A stretch of DNA of 64,000 nucleotides from Flavobacterium sp. N2038 (GTDB taxonomy: Bacteria > Bacteroidota > Bacteroidia > Flavobacteriales > Flavobacteriaceae): contig NZ_CP110001.1 in assembly GCF_025947185.1 (NCBI RefSeq), forward strand, positions 558,001-622,000. The letters run 5' to 3'. Below, in pieces: positions 1-9,042 of this stretch. The notes beneath the pieces were generated by a model. The model was not told the origin of the DNA and did not search any database. It worked only from the letters and a program-made list of their open reading frames with translations. The position numbers were made by a program, and so were the translations under genes. Numbering within the stretch: position 1 is the first letter of the stretch; each line of letters starts with the position of its first letter.

Positions 1-535
1 CCAGATAAAATACTTTTTTTATTTTTTCTTCTTTTTGATCTTCTAATCTAAATAGATTTTCTACGATGGTTTGTGTATATTTCCCTTTTCGCAAATCATC
101 CAAAGCTTCACCAACCAATAAATTCTGTACTTTGCTGTAATTTAGTTCAGTTCCCAACCATTGGCTTAAGCTGGTAAAATCACCTTCATAATAGGTGCCT
201 TTTATTTTTTCGTAATAACTAACAGTCGTTGGAGTAATTAAAGCTTTTGCCATTGTGATTCCAAGAAAACGAACACTAATTAAAATCTGTTTGTCTTTTT
301 CTATCTTGATTTCTGCCGTAACGTTCTGACTTTGTTTTTCATCAGCGTATTTTGCACTTGCTTTGATATATAATGTAGAAAAATCTAACTTATTGTTATA
401 ATGTTTCTCAACTACTTTTTTATCTTCTTTGGGTGCTTCTTCTGTCTTGTTGGTATTATTTTGTACTGCGGCGGCTTTTGACTTACATGAAATCACAAAA
501 ACTGACAGCAATACTATTGCAATATATTTTTTCAT
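1..535 (-). CDS. DUF4292-like lipoprotein (partial, C-terminus outside window)
   Basis: The reading frame starts with ATG at 535 and stays open to the left edge, so only about the first 178 residues are present. It opens with a short lipoprotein signal (MKKYIAIVLLSVFVISC, lipid-attachment Cys17), followed by a polar linker and a beta-rich region containing LDFSTLYIKASAKYADE. The pattern resembles the DUF4292 lipoproteins of Bacteroidota, which have no established function. The upstream TPR gene ends only 3 bases before this start, so the two are co-transcribed and probably translationally coupled. In related flavobacteria I recall a cell-wall peptidase gene following this one, which cannot be checked here. 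The lipoprotein call is firm; the family name comes from memory of the pattern. Confidence 0.75.
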   Translation of the reverse strand, partial: MKKYIAIVLLSVFVISCKSKAAAVQNNTNKTEEAPKEDKKVVEKHYNNKLDFSTLYIKASAKYADEKQSQNVTAEIKIEKDKQILISVRFLGITMAKALITPTTVSYYEKIKGTYYEGDFTSLSQWLGTELNYSKVQNLLVGEALDDLRKGKYTQTIVENLFRLEDQKEEKIKKVFYL

Positions 536-538
536 TTT

Positions 539-1888
539 CTACTTCTTTTGTTTTAATAACTCATTGGCCTTCAAAAAGTATTCCTCTTTTTTCTTGGCAT
601 CTCCTAAACCATTATATGCCTCTCCAAGCTGAATATTAAAACCTGCTTCAAGTTTTTTGTCATCAACAACATAATCAAGTCCCATTTCCAGAACGGTTTT
701 TGCGTTCTTAAATTGTTTTAACTGATTGCTTCCCAGTCCTGCGTAATAATAAAATTGCGGCTGACTAGGATATACTTCTATCATGTTCATTGCTCTTTTG
801 GTCATTGGATCAAACTGTTTTGCCTGCGTATAAGCTTCAAGCAAAAGCAAGTTGGTTTCACGATCTGTATCTGAATGTGCTTTTAAATCTTTTTCATAAT
901 ACTTAATTGCATTCTCAAATTGATTTTTGCTGTGATAAAATTTTCCAATTTCTTTTGCAACATCAACATTAGGATCATTGTCAAAATAAGCAATCGCTTT
1001 TTCTAAATCCGGAGCATATTGCGGATTCTTAGTCGTATAAATCAAAAACTCATTTAAAGTTCGATGTTTTATTTTTGAATCAATTTTAGAACTTGATAAA
1101 ATTACATTCATCGATTTAATCGCTTTATCCGCCTGATTAGCATCTAAATATACTTTGAACAAACTCACCTGAGCCCATTCAGAATTTGGAATTTCTTTTG
1201 CTAATTGTTTTGCAACTTCCAGCGCTTTGTCTGTTTCATCTGTTTTTGAATATAAAAAAATCAGATTTACATAATTTGATTCTTCTTTCGGATCTTTCTT
1301 AATCTGTTCAATTAGATTGGTAATTTCTGCATTTTGATATTTGCCCTGAGATAAAATCTGCTGTTTATATCTTTCGCGATCTTCAGATTTACCGAACTTA
1401 TCATTCATTTCATTGATCGTTAAAAGTGCTTTATCAAATTGACTCGTCAACATATATAGCGAAATCAAATCGTCTTTATATTCTTCGTCAAACGGAATTA
1501 TCTTCTGAATGGTTTCGATAGCCAAAGGATAGTTTTTGGTTTCGTAACTTACATCATAAATTCCCAGCCAGTACCACTTATTTTTCGGATCTAATTGCGT
1601 TGCTTTTTCAAAAGAATCCTGTGCACTTGCATATTGTTTTAAAGACAAATAATTTTTTCCTAATTCAAAATAAGCAACAGCATCATTTGGTTTTAGTTTA
1701 ATACATTTTTCTAAAGAAACTATGGCTTTATCATAGTTCTCAATCCCTTTTTGTTTTAAAGATTCATAAAAAGCATCCTGATATTCATCGGTTGCCATAG
1801 CAATATCCTCCGGTTCAGTCTGAGCCAAAACCGAATTTGAATTGCCAAGCAAAACAAAAAATAAAATTATTAAAACGCCTTTTTTCAT
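539..1888 (-). CDS. TPR-repeat periplasmic protein
   Basis: A 449-residue protein with a cleavable-looking signal peptide (MKKGVLIILFFVLLGNSNSVLAQ) and then tandem tetratricopeptide repeats for nearly its whole length. Examples are AVAYFELGKNYLSLKQYASA near residue 70, FENAIKYYEKDLKAHS near 330 and FYYYAGLGSNQLKQFKNAK near 390. Such proteins are protein-protein scaffolds; this one should sit in the periplasm or at the inner face of the outer membrane. It lies between a sugar nucleotidyltransferase gene and the DUF4292 lipoprotein gene on the same strand, in an envelope-related cluster. No enzymatic domain is visible and the partner is unknown. Confidence 0.88.
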   Translation of the reverse strand: MKKGVLIILFFVLLGNSNSVLAQTEPEDIAMATDEYQDAFYESLKQKGIENYDKAIVSLEKCIKLKPNDAVAYFELGKNYLSLKQYASAQDSFEKATQLDPKNKWYWLGIYDVSYETKNYPLAIETIQKIIPFDEEYKDDLISLYMLTSQFDKALLTINEMNDKFGKSEDRERYKQQILSQGKYQNAEITNLIEQIKKDPKEESNYVNLIFLYSKTDETDKALEVAKQLAKEIPNSEWAQVSLFKVYLDANQADKAIKSMNVILSSSKIDSKIKHRTLNEFLIYTTKNPQYAPDLEKAIAYFDNDPNVDVAKEIGKFYHSKNQFENAIKYYEKDLKAHSDTDRETNLLLLEAYTQAKQFDPMTKRAMNMIEVYPSQPQFYYYAGLGSNQLKQFKNAKTVLEMGLDYVVDDKKLEAGFNIQLGEAYNGLGDAKKKEEYFLKANELLKQKK

Positions 1889-1939
1889 TCTTTATATAAT
1901 TTCATTTTTAAACCAAAAAGAATCTGAAAGAAACTTCTT

Positions 1940-2956
1940 TTATTCTAAAACTGAATAATCTCCAATACTAATACTGGTAAACTTACCATCATAACTAACG
2001 TGATTTCCAATCATCGCATTGTCTAAGTTAGCATTTTTTATCTGAGAATAAGTTTGTATTAAACTATTTTTAATTGAACTGTCTGTTACATGACATCCTT
2101 TACCCAATGAAACATTTGGTCCAACTGTTGTATTTTTCAACACTACATTTTCACCAATAAAACAAGGAGGGATAATTGTTGCGTTTTCTAACTGAACGGT
2201 ATAATCTACTAAATGTTCTCCGTCGTTATGCAAAAAGCCAAGCATTCTGCTGTTTGTTTCAACTGTAACATCTTTATTTCCGCAATCCATCCATTCGTCA
2301 ACGCTTCCTGTTTTGAAAACTTTTCCGTTGGCCATCATGGCTTTAATTCCATCGTTGATTTGATATTCTCCCCCATTTTGAATATTATTATCCAAAACTC
2401 CCTGAAGTTCTTTTTTCAAATCACCAACTTCTTTAAAATAGTAGATTCCGATAACGGCTAAATCACTTACAAACTCTTTTGGTTTTTCAACCAATTCTAT
2501 GATTTCGTTATTTGAATTTAATTTTACTACTCCAAAAGCTTCTGGCTGATCAACTTGTTTTACCCAAATTACAGCATCTGCGGATGGATCTAATTCAAAA
2601 TCGGCTCTGATTAAAGTATCCGCATAAGCGATAACTGCAGGACCTGATAAAGATTCTTTTGCACACATAATCGCATGGCCTGTACCTAAAGGTAAATCCT
2701 GACGATAAATAGATGCTTTTGCTCCAAGACCTTTTGCTAAGCTCTCTAAATCTGCCACAACATCATCCCCAAAAAAAGCTTCATCACCCAAAATAAAAGC
2801 GACTTCTTCAATTGGTTCTTTTAATATTTTGGCAATATCTTCAACTAATCTGTGAACGATAGATTTTCCTGCAACCGGAATTAATGGTTTAGGAACAGTT
2901 AGTGTATGTGGTCTTAATCTCGAGCCGCGGCCCGCCATTGGAACAATTATTTTCAT
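1940..2956 (-). CDS. Sugar-phosphate nucleotidyltransferase
   Basis: A 338-residue enzyme predicted to transfer a nucleotide onto a sugar 1-phosphate, giving an activated sugar for surface glycans. The N-terminal nucleotide-binding signature is clear (MAGRGSRLRP, then KPLIPVAGKSI, residues 7-32), with LPLGTGHAI near residue 90 and VEKPKEF near 157. The C-terminal 90 residues carry left-handed beta-helix hexapeptides (IIPPCFIGENVVLKNTTVGP), as in GlmU- and ManC-like proteins. Substrate (glucose, mannose or N-acetylglucosamine phosphate) cannot be decided from sequence. It is followed on the same strand by the TPR gene and preceded by dut and a flippase-like gene, which suits a role in polysaccharide precursor supply. 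Confidence 0.88.
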   Translation of the reverse strand: MKIIVPMAGRGSRLRPHTLTVPKPLIPVAGKSIVHRLVEDIAKILKEPIEEVAFILGDEAFFGDDVVADLESLAKGLGAKASIYRQDLPLGTGHAIMCAKESLSGPAVIAYADTLIRADFELDPSADAVIWVKQVDQPEAFGVVKLNSNNEIIELVEKPKEFVSDLAVIGIYYFKEVGDLKKELQGVLDNNIQNGGEYQINDGIKAMMANGKVFKTGSVDEWMDCGNKDVTVETNSRMLGFLHNDGEHLVDYTVQLENATIIPPCFIGENVVLKNTTVGPNVSLGKGCHVTDSSIKNSLIQTYSQIKNANLDNAMIGNHVSYDGKFTSISIGDYSVLE

Positions 2957-3051
2957 TTTTATTCTTTATTTTTTTAGAAGAAGATTAAAAATCTTCCTGG
3001 TTTGGTTCTTTCTTTAAAACGTAAAAATCACTACGAATTTTGTACAATCTG

Positions 3052-3486
3052 TTATTTTACTCCGGTGCTTCCGAAACCACCGGCTCCTCTTGAAGTTTCT
3101 GAAAGTTCTTCAACTTCAATCCATTCCGCTCTCTCGTGTTTAGCGATAACTAATTGTGCAATTCTTTCTCCGTTTTCAACTACAAATTCTTCATTTGATA
3201 AATTTACTAAAATGACACCTATCTCACCTCTGTAATCAGCATCAACAGTTCCTGGAGAATTTAAAACTGTAACTCCTTTTTTTGCAGCCAATCCGCTTCT
3301 TGGCCTTACCTGTGCTTCGTAACCAATTGGCAATTCGATAAAAAGTCCTGTTTTTACAATTGTTCTTTCTAAAGGTTTTAACGTAATTGATTCTGTTAAA
3401 TTGGCACGCAAATCCATTCCTGCCGAAGCAATTGTTTCGTAGTTTGGCAAGTCGTGTTGCGATTTATTGATAATTTGTATTTTCAT
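3052..3486 (-). CDS. dut: dUTP diphosphatase
   Basis: A 144-residue trimeric-type dUTPase, which hydrolyses dUTP to dUMP and pyrophosphate to keep uracil out of DNA and feed dTMP synthesis. All five family motifs are present: ASAGMDLRA near residue 20, [12 protein letters not shown] near 62, a third block ([16 protein letters not shown]) with the catalytic Asp and uracil-contacting Tyr, ERIAQLVI near 110, and the C-terminal Gly-rich arm [10 protein letters not shown]. Length is typical. It sits between the flippase-like gene and the nucleotidyltransferase gene on one strand, with short spacers that suggest a common transcript although the functions differ. Confidence 0.96.
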   Translation of the reverse strand: MKIQIINKSQHDLPNYETIASAGMDLRANLTESITLKPLERTIVKTGLFIELPIGYEAQVRPRSGLAAKKGVTVLNSPGTVDADYRGEIGVILVNLSNEEFVVENGERIAQLVIAKHERAEWIEVEELSETSRGAGGFGSTGVK

Positions 3487-3514
3487 TTCTATTTTAAAAG
3501 ATTAAAAAGTATAG

Positions 3515-5005
3515 TTACTTTCTATTCATAATTCCTTTGATTGTGTCTTTTTCGTTATGATAAACAAAATACATAAAGCCTAATAATAACGGAATTCCAA
3601 CAAAATAATTTTCTCTGAATCCATAAAATGAAATAGCCGAGAATAAAATCGAAATTCCTAAATAGGCAGAAATTTTGTTCATATCATAAGGTATCGGGTA
3701 ATATTTATTTCCAAGTACATACGAAATAAGCATCATGCTGCCATAAGCAGAAATTGTCGCAATTGCAGAACCGTAATAACTGTATTTTGGAATTAAGAAG
3801 TAATTTAAAAGAAGGGTAACAATTGCACCAACAATTGAGATATAGGCTCCAATTTTTGTCTGATCTGTTAATTTATACCAAACTGATAAGTTGTTGTAAA
3901 TTCCTAAAAAGAAGTTTGCCAAAATAATTAAAGGAACCACTTTCATCGCTTCCCAATAAGATTTGTTATCCAATAAAAGATATTTTAAAACATCGGCAAA
4001 AACAATTACTCCCAATAAAATCAAAGAACCTAAAATCACAAAATATTTTGTAATTACGGCATAAGTCTGTGGGGCATTTTCGTTTTTTGCATGACTAAAA
4101 AAGAAAGGTTCAATTCCTAATCTAAAAGCTGTTGCAAACAATACCATAAACAAGCCTAACTTGTAACAGGCAGAATATGCTCCGACTTCAGATTTAGCCA
4201 GGTTTTCCGGTAATAAATATCCTAAAAGAATTTTATCAAAATGTTCATTAACTGCAAATGCAAGTCCGGCAACTAAAATTGGTAAACCGTATTTCATCAT
4301 TTTTTTCCAAAGTACGGGATCAAATTTTCTTCCAAGTGAAAGATAATTTGGCGAAAGCACCACAAATGTCGCTAAGCTTGCCAAAAGATTAGCAATGAAA
4401 ATATAGGCAATCTGGAAATTCTGAATGTATAAATTATCCCAAACTGAATTTGGACTTGAAGCTGCAAGTTTTGGCAGATAGATCAAAAAGAAAATATTTA
4501 GCAATAAATTGATAATAACATTTCCAATTTTAATTGCTGCATATACCATCGGGCGCTGGTTGGCTCTTAATTTGGAAAATGGTACTAATACCAGAGCATC
4601 CAAAACTAAAATCCAAACTGAATAAGTAATGTATTGTGCATCTACTTCGGCCCAGCTTGCCAAAGTATTTCTAAAAATTAAAGCGACAAACAAAAAGATA
4701 ATAGAGGACCAGAATATTGATATTGTAGAAGTTGCAATTACATTTTTCTTATCATCTTCGGCACTGTAAAATCTAAAAAATGCTGTTTCCATTCCGTAAG
4801 AAAGTACAACATTAAAGAAAACCATCCAGGATAAAACAATCGAAACTTCACCATATTCTGCAGTTGGCAAAATACCCGTATATAGTCTCACCAATAAAAA
4901 ACTCAGCATTCTTGGCAGGACTGTAGCCAGTCCGTAAATTGCTGTTTGTTTGAATAGATTTTTATATAATCCCAAAATAATTTTATAATAAAGTTTGTGA
5001 AACAA
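3515..5005 (-). CDS. Polysaccharide flippase-like (MOP superfamily) membrane protein
   Basis: A 496-residue protein with about 12-14 predicted membrane helices, beginning with the Wzx-type motif KQTAIYGLATVLPRMLSFLL (about residues 19-38). Such proteins flip lipid-linked oligosaccharides across the inner membrane. The ATG at 5005 gives a ten-residue N-terminal extension; a TTG at 4975 (before GLYKNLFKQ) would give a start closer to what I recall for homologues, so the true start is uncertain. It lies about 28 bases upstream of dut and is expected to be co-transcribed with dut, the nucleotidyltransferase and the TPR gene. The lipid-linked substrate is unknown; a second flippase is encoded at 41.5 kb inside the polysaccharide cluster. 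Confidence 0.85.
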   Translation of the reverse strand: MFHKLYYKIILGLYKNLFKQTAIYGLATVLPRMLSFLLVRLYTGILPTAEYGEVSIVLSWMVFFNVVLSYGMETAFFRFYSAEDDKKNVIATSTISIFWSSIIFLFVALIFRNTLASWAEVDAQYITYSVWILVLDALVLVPFSKLRANQRPMVYAAIKIGNVIINLLLNIFFLIYLPKLAASSPNSVWDNLYIQNFQIAYIFIANLLASLATFVVLSPNYLSLGRKFDPVLWKKMMKYGLPILVAGLAFAVNEHFDKILLGYLLPENLAKSEVGAYSACYKLGLFMVLFATAFRLGIEPFFFSHAKNENAPQTYAVITKYFVILGSLILLGVIVFADVLKYLLLDNKSYWEAMKVVPLIILANFFLGIYNNLSVWYKLTDQTKIGAYISIVGAIVTLLLNYFLIPKYSYYGSAIATISAYGSMMLISYVLGNKYYPIPYDMNKISAYLGISILFSAISFYGFRENYFVGIPLLLGFMYFVYHNEKDTIKGIMNRK

Positions 5006-5069
5006 AAATAACCAATTCTTTGGTTTATTAATGATTTTGCGGGTTCAATAAAAAAACTTGAACTCTTTT

Positions 5070-5516
5070 TTATCGAGTTAGTTTATTTTCGTCTAAAACT
5101 TTGACAAAATGAAACCCTTTTGGTTCGTATCCCTGATTGTAATAGAAACGATGTGCTCCAAAATTTCCGGTAAAAGCATCCAAAACGATACTGCTACAAT
5201 CGAGATCTATAGCTTTTTTTTCAATGTAATCTGTTAGTAATTTTCCAATTCCTTTAGATCGGTGTTCCGGATTTACAACAAAATTATCGATCTCAAGATA
5301 TTTACCTGTCCAAAGTTTTGTTGCAGACCAACAACCAGTTAGACCTAAACAGACATCGTTCTCAAAAACTCCAATCTGAATATAGTTATGTGGTAACATC
5401 TCTGAAAGAAAAGATTGATATTTTTCGATCGAAAGTTTTGGATAAAGAAATCGCATGGTCTCAATCTGAGCCAGCATTTCTTCTATAGTTGTAAGTTCCT
5501 GAATTTGTAATTTCAT
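5070..5516 (-). CDS. GNAT-family N-acetyltransferase
   Basis: A 148-residue single-domain GNAT enzyme that would transfer an acetyl group from acetyl-CoA to an amine. The acetyl-CoA binding loop is EHRSKGIGKLLTDYIE (about residues 84-99), preceded by the core strand DNFVVNP and followed by IVLDAFTGN and HRFYYNQGYEPKGFHFVK, the usual C-terminal Tyr-containing region. The substrate is not predictable. It is transcribed toward the flippase-like gene but has its own upstream region, where the minus strand carries TATTTTTG at 5543-5536, a plausible -7 element. Confidence 0.88.
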   Translation of the reverse strand: MKLQIQELTTIEEMLAQIETMRFLYPKLSIEKYQSFLSEMLPHNYIQIGVFENDVCLGLTGCWSATKLWTGKYLEIDNFVVNPEHRSKGIGKLLTDYIEKKAIDLDCSSIVLDAFTGNFGAHRFYYNQGYEPKGFHFVKVLDENKLTR

Positions 5517-5641
5517 TTTGTAAAAAAATAGACTTCAAAAATACTTATTTTTTTTCAGTTATATAATTTGCGTTATCCTTATGTGTGAAATGTATAAATA
5601 AAGAACATAAATTATATAATTTTTCAAAAGGTCTTCTACTG

Positions 5642-5649
5642 TAACTTTG
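5642..5649 (+). promoter_or_regulatory. Candidate -7 element for a plus-strand small RNA
   Basis: TAACTTTG matches the Bacteroidota -7 consensus TAnnTTTG. It faces right into a gene-free stretch that can fold into several hairpins. No clear TTG lies 17-23 bases upstream (only a T-rich block), so the -33 box is weak. Confidence 0.4.
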
Positions 5650-5654
5650 TATCA

Positions 5655-5830
5655 AAGGGAATGAGAAAAGCTAAACTACAACCCTTATAAAAGTAAGCAT
5701 TGGGACTAATAAAGCTAGTTTGTTCCCACAAAAGACAAAGCAAACAGACGGTGATAAATCTGTTCAATAATTTTATAAAATGGTATTGATTCTCGGTTTT
5801 TGGATAAATTGAGAATCACCATTTTATAAA
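5655..5830 (+). ncRNA. Possible structured small RNA
   Basis: This is most of the 375-base gap between the AAA+ gene and the GNAT gene. Downstream of a TAnnTTTG element the plus strand can form: AAGGG pairing with CCCTT (near 5656 and 5682); TGGGAC with GTTCCCA enclosing ACTA/TAGT (5700-5729); ACAGA with TCTGT (near 5744 and 5759); and a strong final hairpin at 5772-5830 with arms of about 20 bp (TTTATAAAATGGT against ACCATTTTATAAA, and GATTCTC against GAGAATC). A nine-codon frame starts near 5661 but looks incidental. I recognise no Rfam family. Length (about 175 nt) and stacked hairpins suit a trans-acting or 6S-like RNA, but this is inference. Confidence 0.35.
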
Positions 5831-5851
5831 TTTATAATTCTGCACATACTC

Positions 5852-5892
5852 CAAAAAAATAAGAAGAGCCGGTATTAATACCGGCTCTTCTT
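5852..5892 (-). terminator. Intrinsic terminator of the AAA/ABC operon
   Basis: A perfect 32-base palindrome at 5861-5892 (arm AAGAAGAGCCGGTATT) touches the stop codon of the AAA+ ATPase gene. On the minus strand it is followed by a run of T (complement of 5852-5858). Confidence 0.9.
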
Positions 5893-7424
5893 TATATTTC
5901 TTTATCTTTCATTTCGAGATTAACTTTTTTCTCGGTTTCTTTTGGCTCCGGAATATCTTCTTCTGTAAGGGTTTTTAAAACTTTATTGGTAACTTTTTTC
6001 AGTTTCACAATTCGATTTGCCTGATTCTGAACACACTTTTCAAATAAATTTCTAACCACTCTGGCATTTCCAAAACTTTCATTTTTGCTTTCGTATAATA
6101 ATTCGAAAGTATCGGTCAGTTTTTCTTTTGCATCTTTAGAAATAATAAAATCTGACTTTGAACAAAATGATTCAAAAATTTGAAATAATTCTTCTGGTGT
6201 AAAATGACCAAAATGAAAATATCTGTTAAAACGGGAACGCAACCCGGGATTTGATTCTATAAAAATCTTCATCGGTTCAGTATATCCTGCAACCACGACA
6301 GCCAGATCTTCACGATGATCTTCCATTCTTTTAAGTAGCGTATTTACTGCTTCTGCTCCATAATCATTCCCGAATGCATTTTGAGTTAATGCATAAGCTT
6401 CATCAATAAATAATACTCCGCCAAGACTTGATTCTACCGCGTTATTGACTTTTGTTGCTGTTTGTCCAACATAACCTGCAACTAAACCTTCTCTGTCTGT
6501 TTCAAACATTTGACCTTTGGATAAAAAACCCAAATGCTTAAAAATTCTACTTAAAAGTCTTGCCACAGAAGTTTTTCCGGTTCCAGGAGGTCCTAGAAAA
6601 ACAGTATGCAAAGTAATTTCAACATTTTTCAATCCTTGTTGAGAACGCTTTTTTTGTATTTCCAATAAATTGATAAGTTCAGAAACGTCTTTTTTTACTT
6701 CTGCTAAACCAACAAGTTCGTTTAACTCTTTTAGCACTTTTTCCAGCGTATCTTCTTCAGGAAGATTGTCTATTTCTTTTTTATCTATTTTTGATGCTTT
6801 CACATTCAAACCCAGATAATTGCTAAAAGCTGCAGTATTTTCAAATTTTTTACCAAATGTAAAATAAATGAAGTTTTGATATTCTATTAGAATTTCTTCA
6901 AGACCACTATGTTTCTTTTCGACTATTATTTCTGGAAGTACATAATAGTTTTGCTGAACATTCGAAGTTATTATCCTATTCTCTTTTTTAATTTTTACAA
7001 GAAGACTTTTAAAGTTCTCCGTAAAAACCAACTGATTCAATTCGCTTACAGAATTTTCGTTTGCAAAATGGTTATTGCGCAAAGCATCGTAATAATAGGC
7101 CAGAACAAATTCCTGTTTTTCATTTTTCGTTCCGGGTTCTCTTTCATAAAGATCAATAATATCAGAAAGAAAAAAATGCTCCGCTTTTAGTAATAGTCCT
7201 TTTGAAAAAACAGGATTTACCTTTTCATTTATTTTCTGAATAAAATCTGCATCCTGATTTAAGACATTGCAAATTTCAAGAATCTGTCTGGTTTCTTTTT
7301 GCAGTTCGATAATAAATGAAGCCGTAAAAACGGCTTCATTTGTAGAAATGTTTGTTTCTAAATATTTTTTCAGAGACAAAAATGATTCTTCTAAGATCGA
7401 TATCGGATTGTTCTTTTTTGACAT
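5892..7424 (-). CDS. CbxX/SpoVK-type AAA+ ATPase
   Basis: A 510-residue protein whose C-terminal half is an AAA+ domain of the CbxX/CfqX/SpoVK clade, whose members (for example the Rubisco activase CbbX and the type VII secretion EccA) remodel protein complexes. Walker A is GPPGTGKT (278-285), Walker B VLFIDEAYAL (337-346), sensor 1 lies near 377-381, arginine-finger candidates are R396/R398, and sensor 2 is GNARVVRN (452-459). The first ~220 residues are helical and match no domain I know; they probably recognise the target. It is the last gene of a six-gene operon, starting 9 bases after the ABC ATPase gene, and ends in a strong terminator. Its target is unknown; the coiled-coil proteins or the transporter of the same operon are obvious candidates. 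Confidence 0.88.
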   Translation of the reverse strand: MSKKNNPISILEESFLSLKKYLETNISTNEAVFTASFIIELQKETRQILEICNVLNQDADFIQKINEKVNPVFSKGLLLKAEHFFLSDIIDLYEREPGTKNEKQEFVLAYYYDALRNNHFANENSVSELNQLVFTENFKSLLVKIKKENRIITSNVQQNYYVLPEIIVEKKHSGLEEILIEYQNFIYFTFGKKFENTAAFSNYLGLNVKASKIDKKEIDNLPEEDTLEKVLKELNELVGLAEVKKDVSELINLLEIQKKRSQQGLKNVEITLHTVFLGPPGTGKTSVARLLSRIFKHLGFLSKGQMFETDREGLVAGYVGQTATKVNNAVESSLGGVLFIDEAYALTQNAFGNDYGAEAVNTLLKRMEDHREDLAVVVAGYTEPMKIFIESNPGLRSRFNRYFHFGHFTPEELFQIFESFCSKSDFIISKDAKEKLTDTFELLYESKNESFGNARVVRNLFEKCVQNQANRIVKLKKVTNKVLKTLTEEDIPEPKETEKKVNLEMKDKEI

Positions 7425-7432
7425 ATTCTAAT

Positions 7433-8263
7433 TTAAGAAATCATCATTTGATGAATAATTTCTTTTGATAATTTTAAGTGATCGTCACAATAATCTTTCC
7501 ATGAAAGTCCCATGTCTCTTAGGTCGTATTTGGCTACAATTGTTCCGTAGCTTTCTTTCTTTCCATTAACAGTTGGATGCCCAATAACGTAAATAGTTTG
7601 CGCTAACTCAATTGCCAACTCAATATCATGAGTAGAAAAAATAACGGTATTAGCCTCAGATGATTTTCCTAATAACTCAAATGATTTTTTTACTTCTTCA
7701 ATATTTCCAACATCTAATCCTGAAAATGGTTCATCTAAAACAATAAATTGATCCGATGAAAACAATTGTTCTATAATAGCGGTTCTTTGTCTTTGTCCGC
7801 CCGAAAGTTCATTCGGATACTTATCGGCACAATTCTCTAAGCCCCATTCTTTAAGGTATAGCTTTATTTTTTCGTCTTTTTCAGTATTCGAAAGTGTTGT
7901 TTTTCTTAACGAAAATTTCAAAGCCTGAGTAACTGTTTTATGTCTGAACAAAGTATATTTTTGATCTACAAAACCAATATCTCCCTCATTTACTGATTTG
8001 GCCGCATTAGCTTCTTTGTTTTCAAAATCTCTAATCAATATTTTTCCAGTATTGGTAGGAATCAGTCCTGTTAGTGCTTTAAAAAAAGTTGATTTTCCTC
8101 TACCCGATCTTCCAACAAAAGCAATAACTTGTCCTGTACAGTTTACTCCATCACGTACTACATCTTTTTCTACCAGACTTATATCTTTTATAATAACAGT
8201 ATCATCATAGGCAACGCTAAGATTTTCAACATATAAAAGCGTTTCTTTATATTCGTGTTTCAT
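7433..8263 (-). CDS. ABC transporter ATP-binding protein (nitrate/taurine-like import family)
   Basis: A 276-residue ABC ATPase: Walker A GRSGRGKST (51-59), Q-loop around VDQK (99-102), signature LSGGQRQR (153-160), Walker B FIVLDEPF (173-180), and H-loop STHD near 211. It resembles the TauB/SsuB/NrtD group that energises import of small anions or sulfonates. It starts 2 bases after the permease gene ends and is followed 8 bases later by the AAA+ gene, so the three are tightly coupled. The real ligand is unknown; the group name reflects fold, not substrate. Confidence 0.92.
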   Translation of the reverse strand: MKHEYKETLLYVENLSVAYDDTVIIKDISLVEKDVVRDGVNCTGQVIAFVGRSGRGKSTFFKALTGLIPTNTGKILIRDFENKEANAAKSVNEGDIGFVDQKYTLFRHKTVTQALKFSLRKTTLSNTEKDEKIKLYLKEWGLENCADKYPNELSGGQRQRTAIIEQLFSSDQFIVLDEPFSGLDVGNIEEVKKSFELLGKSSEANTVIFSTHDIELAIELAQTIYVIGHPTVNGKKESYGTIVAKYDLRDMGLSWKDYCDDHLKLSKEIIHQMMIS

Positions 8264-8265
8264 GA

Positions 8266-9042
8266 TTATATTTTTGAATATCTAAATACTGCTTTTCTCA
8301 AGAAATTTATTCCTGCATCTAAGCCAAGACCAATTAATAAAATGATAATTTGAAGTGCAATAATTCGTCCTGTATTCATGAACTTATCAGAGTTTTTAAT
8401 TAAAAACCCTAATCCTCCAGAAGCTACAACAATCGACTCAACAGTTACAAGCATCATCCAGGTTATAGCAAGATTTTGTCTGATTACATCAATAACATAA
8501 TCTATTCTTCCTAAAATAATAACTTGCCATAGCACTTCTAATCTTGTACATTTTAACATTTTAGCATGATCAAATTCTTCCTGAGGGATATCTTTGATAA
8601 CTGCAATTAAAGATGTCGTCAAAAATGTTGTCAAAAAAATCACTAAAATCCACACTTGCATTGTTCTGGCTTCATGAACCACCATTGTAATATAAAATGA
8701 AAGTCCGGTAAAAGGTAAAAATCTAAATTTTGTAACAAATTCAGAAACTGATTTTAATAATGGAATTGGCCATGCATACGCAAAAACCAAAGAAATTATT
8801 GTGGCTAAAAAAATGGAGATAAAACACAATTTTAATGAATTGAAAATATGTACCACTAAACCTTCTTTATACAACTCCGAAAAACCGGTTAAAACCTGAG
8901 AAGGAGAAGGAAAAAGATGCTTTTCGCCAGATGTTGTTGCAAACCAAATAATAATCAAAAGAACTAACCAGCCTATCAAAATAAGTGTCTTGTTTAGTTT
9001 TGATATTTTTTCAAAGGGAGTTAAAATTTTTATCATGCTCAT
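8266..9042 (-). CDS. ABC transporter permease (NitT/TauT-like)
   Basis: A 258-residue inner-membrane protein with about six helices. The cytoplasmic EAA-type loop that contacts the ATPase is visible around residues 155-175 (IPQEEFDHAKMLKCTRLEVL). The N-terminal layout (a helix near 20-38, then the periplasmic segment FPSPSQVLTGFSELY) is typical of SsuC/TauC permeases. ATG codons at 9042 and 9036 are both possible starts. It is preceded by a hairpin with a T-run at 9049-9074 that separates it from the binding-protein gene. Confidence 0.9.
   Translation of the reverse strand: MSMIKILTPFEKISKLNKTLILIGWLVLLIIIWFATTSGEKHLFPSPSQVLTGFSELYKEGLVVHIFNSLKLCFISIFLATIISLVFAYAWPIPLLKSVSEFVTKFRFLPFTGLSFYITMVVHEARTMQVWILVIFLTTFLTTSLIAVIKDIPQEEFDHAKMLKCTRLEVLWQVIILGRIDYVIDVIRQNLAITWMMLVTVESIVVASGGLGFLIKNSDKFMNTGRIIALQIIILLIGLGLDAGINFLRKAVFRYSKI

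Noticed and set aside
429..639. Two short plus-strand frames over the DUF4292 start
   Set aside because: They lie opposite the signal peptide and TPR end and have no coding character.
5661..5690. Nine-codon leader peptide in the candidate RNA
   Set aside because: It has no repeated codons of one amino acid and no gene follows on that strand, so attenuation is unlikely.
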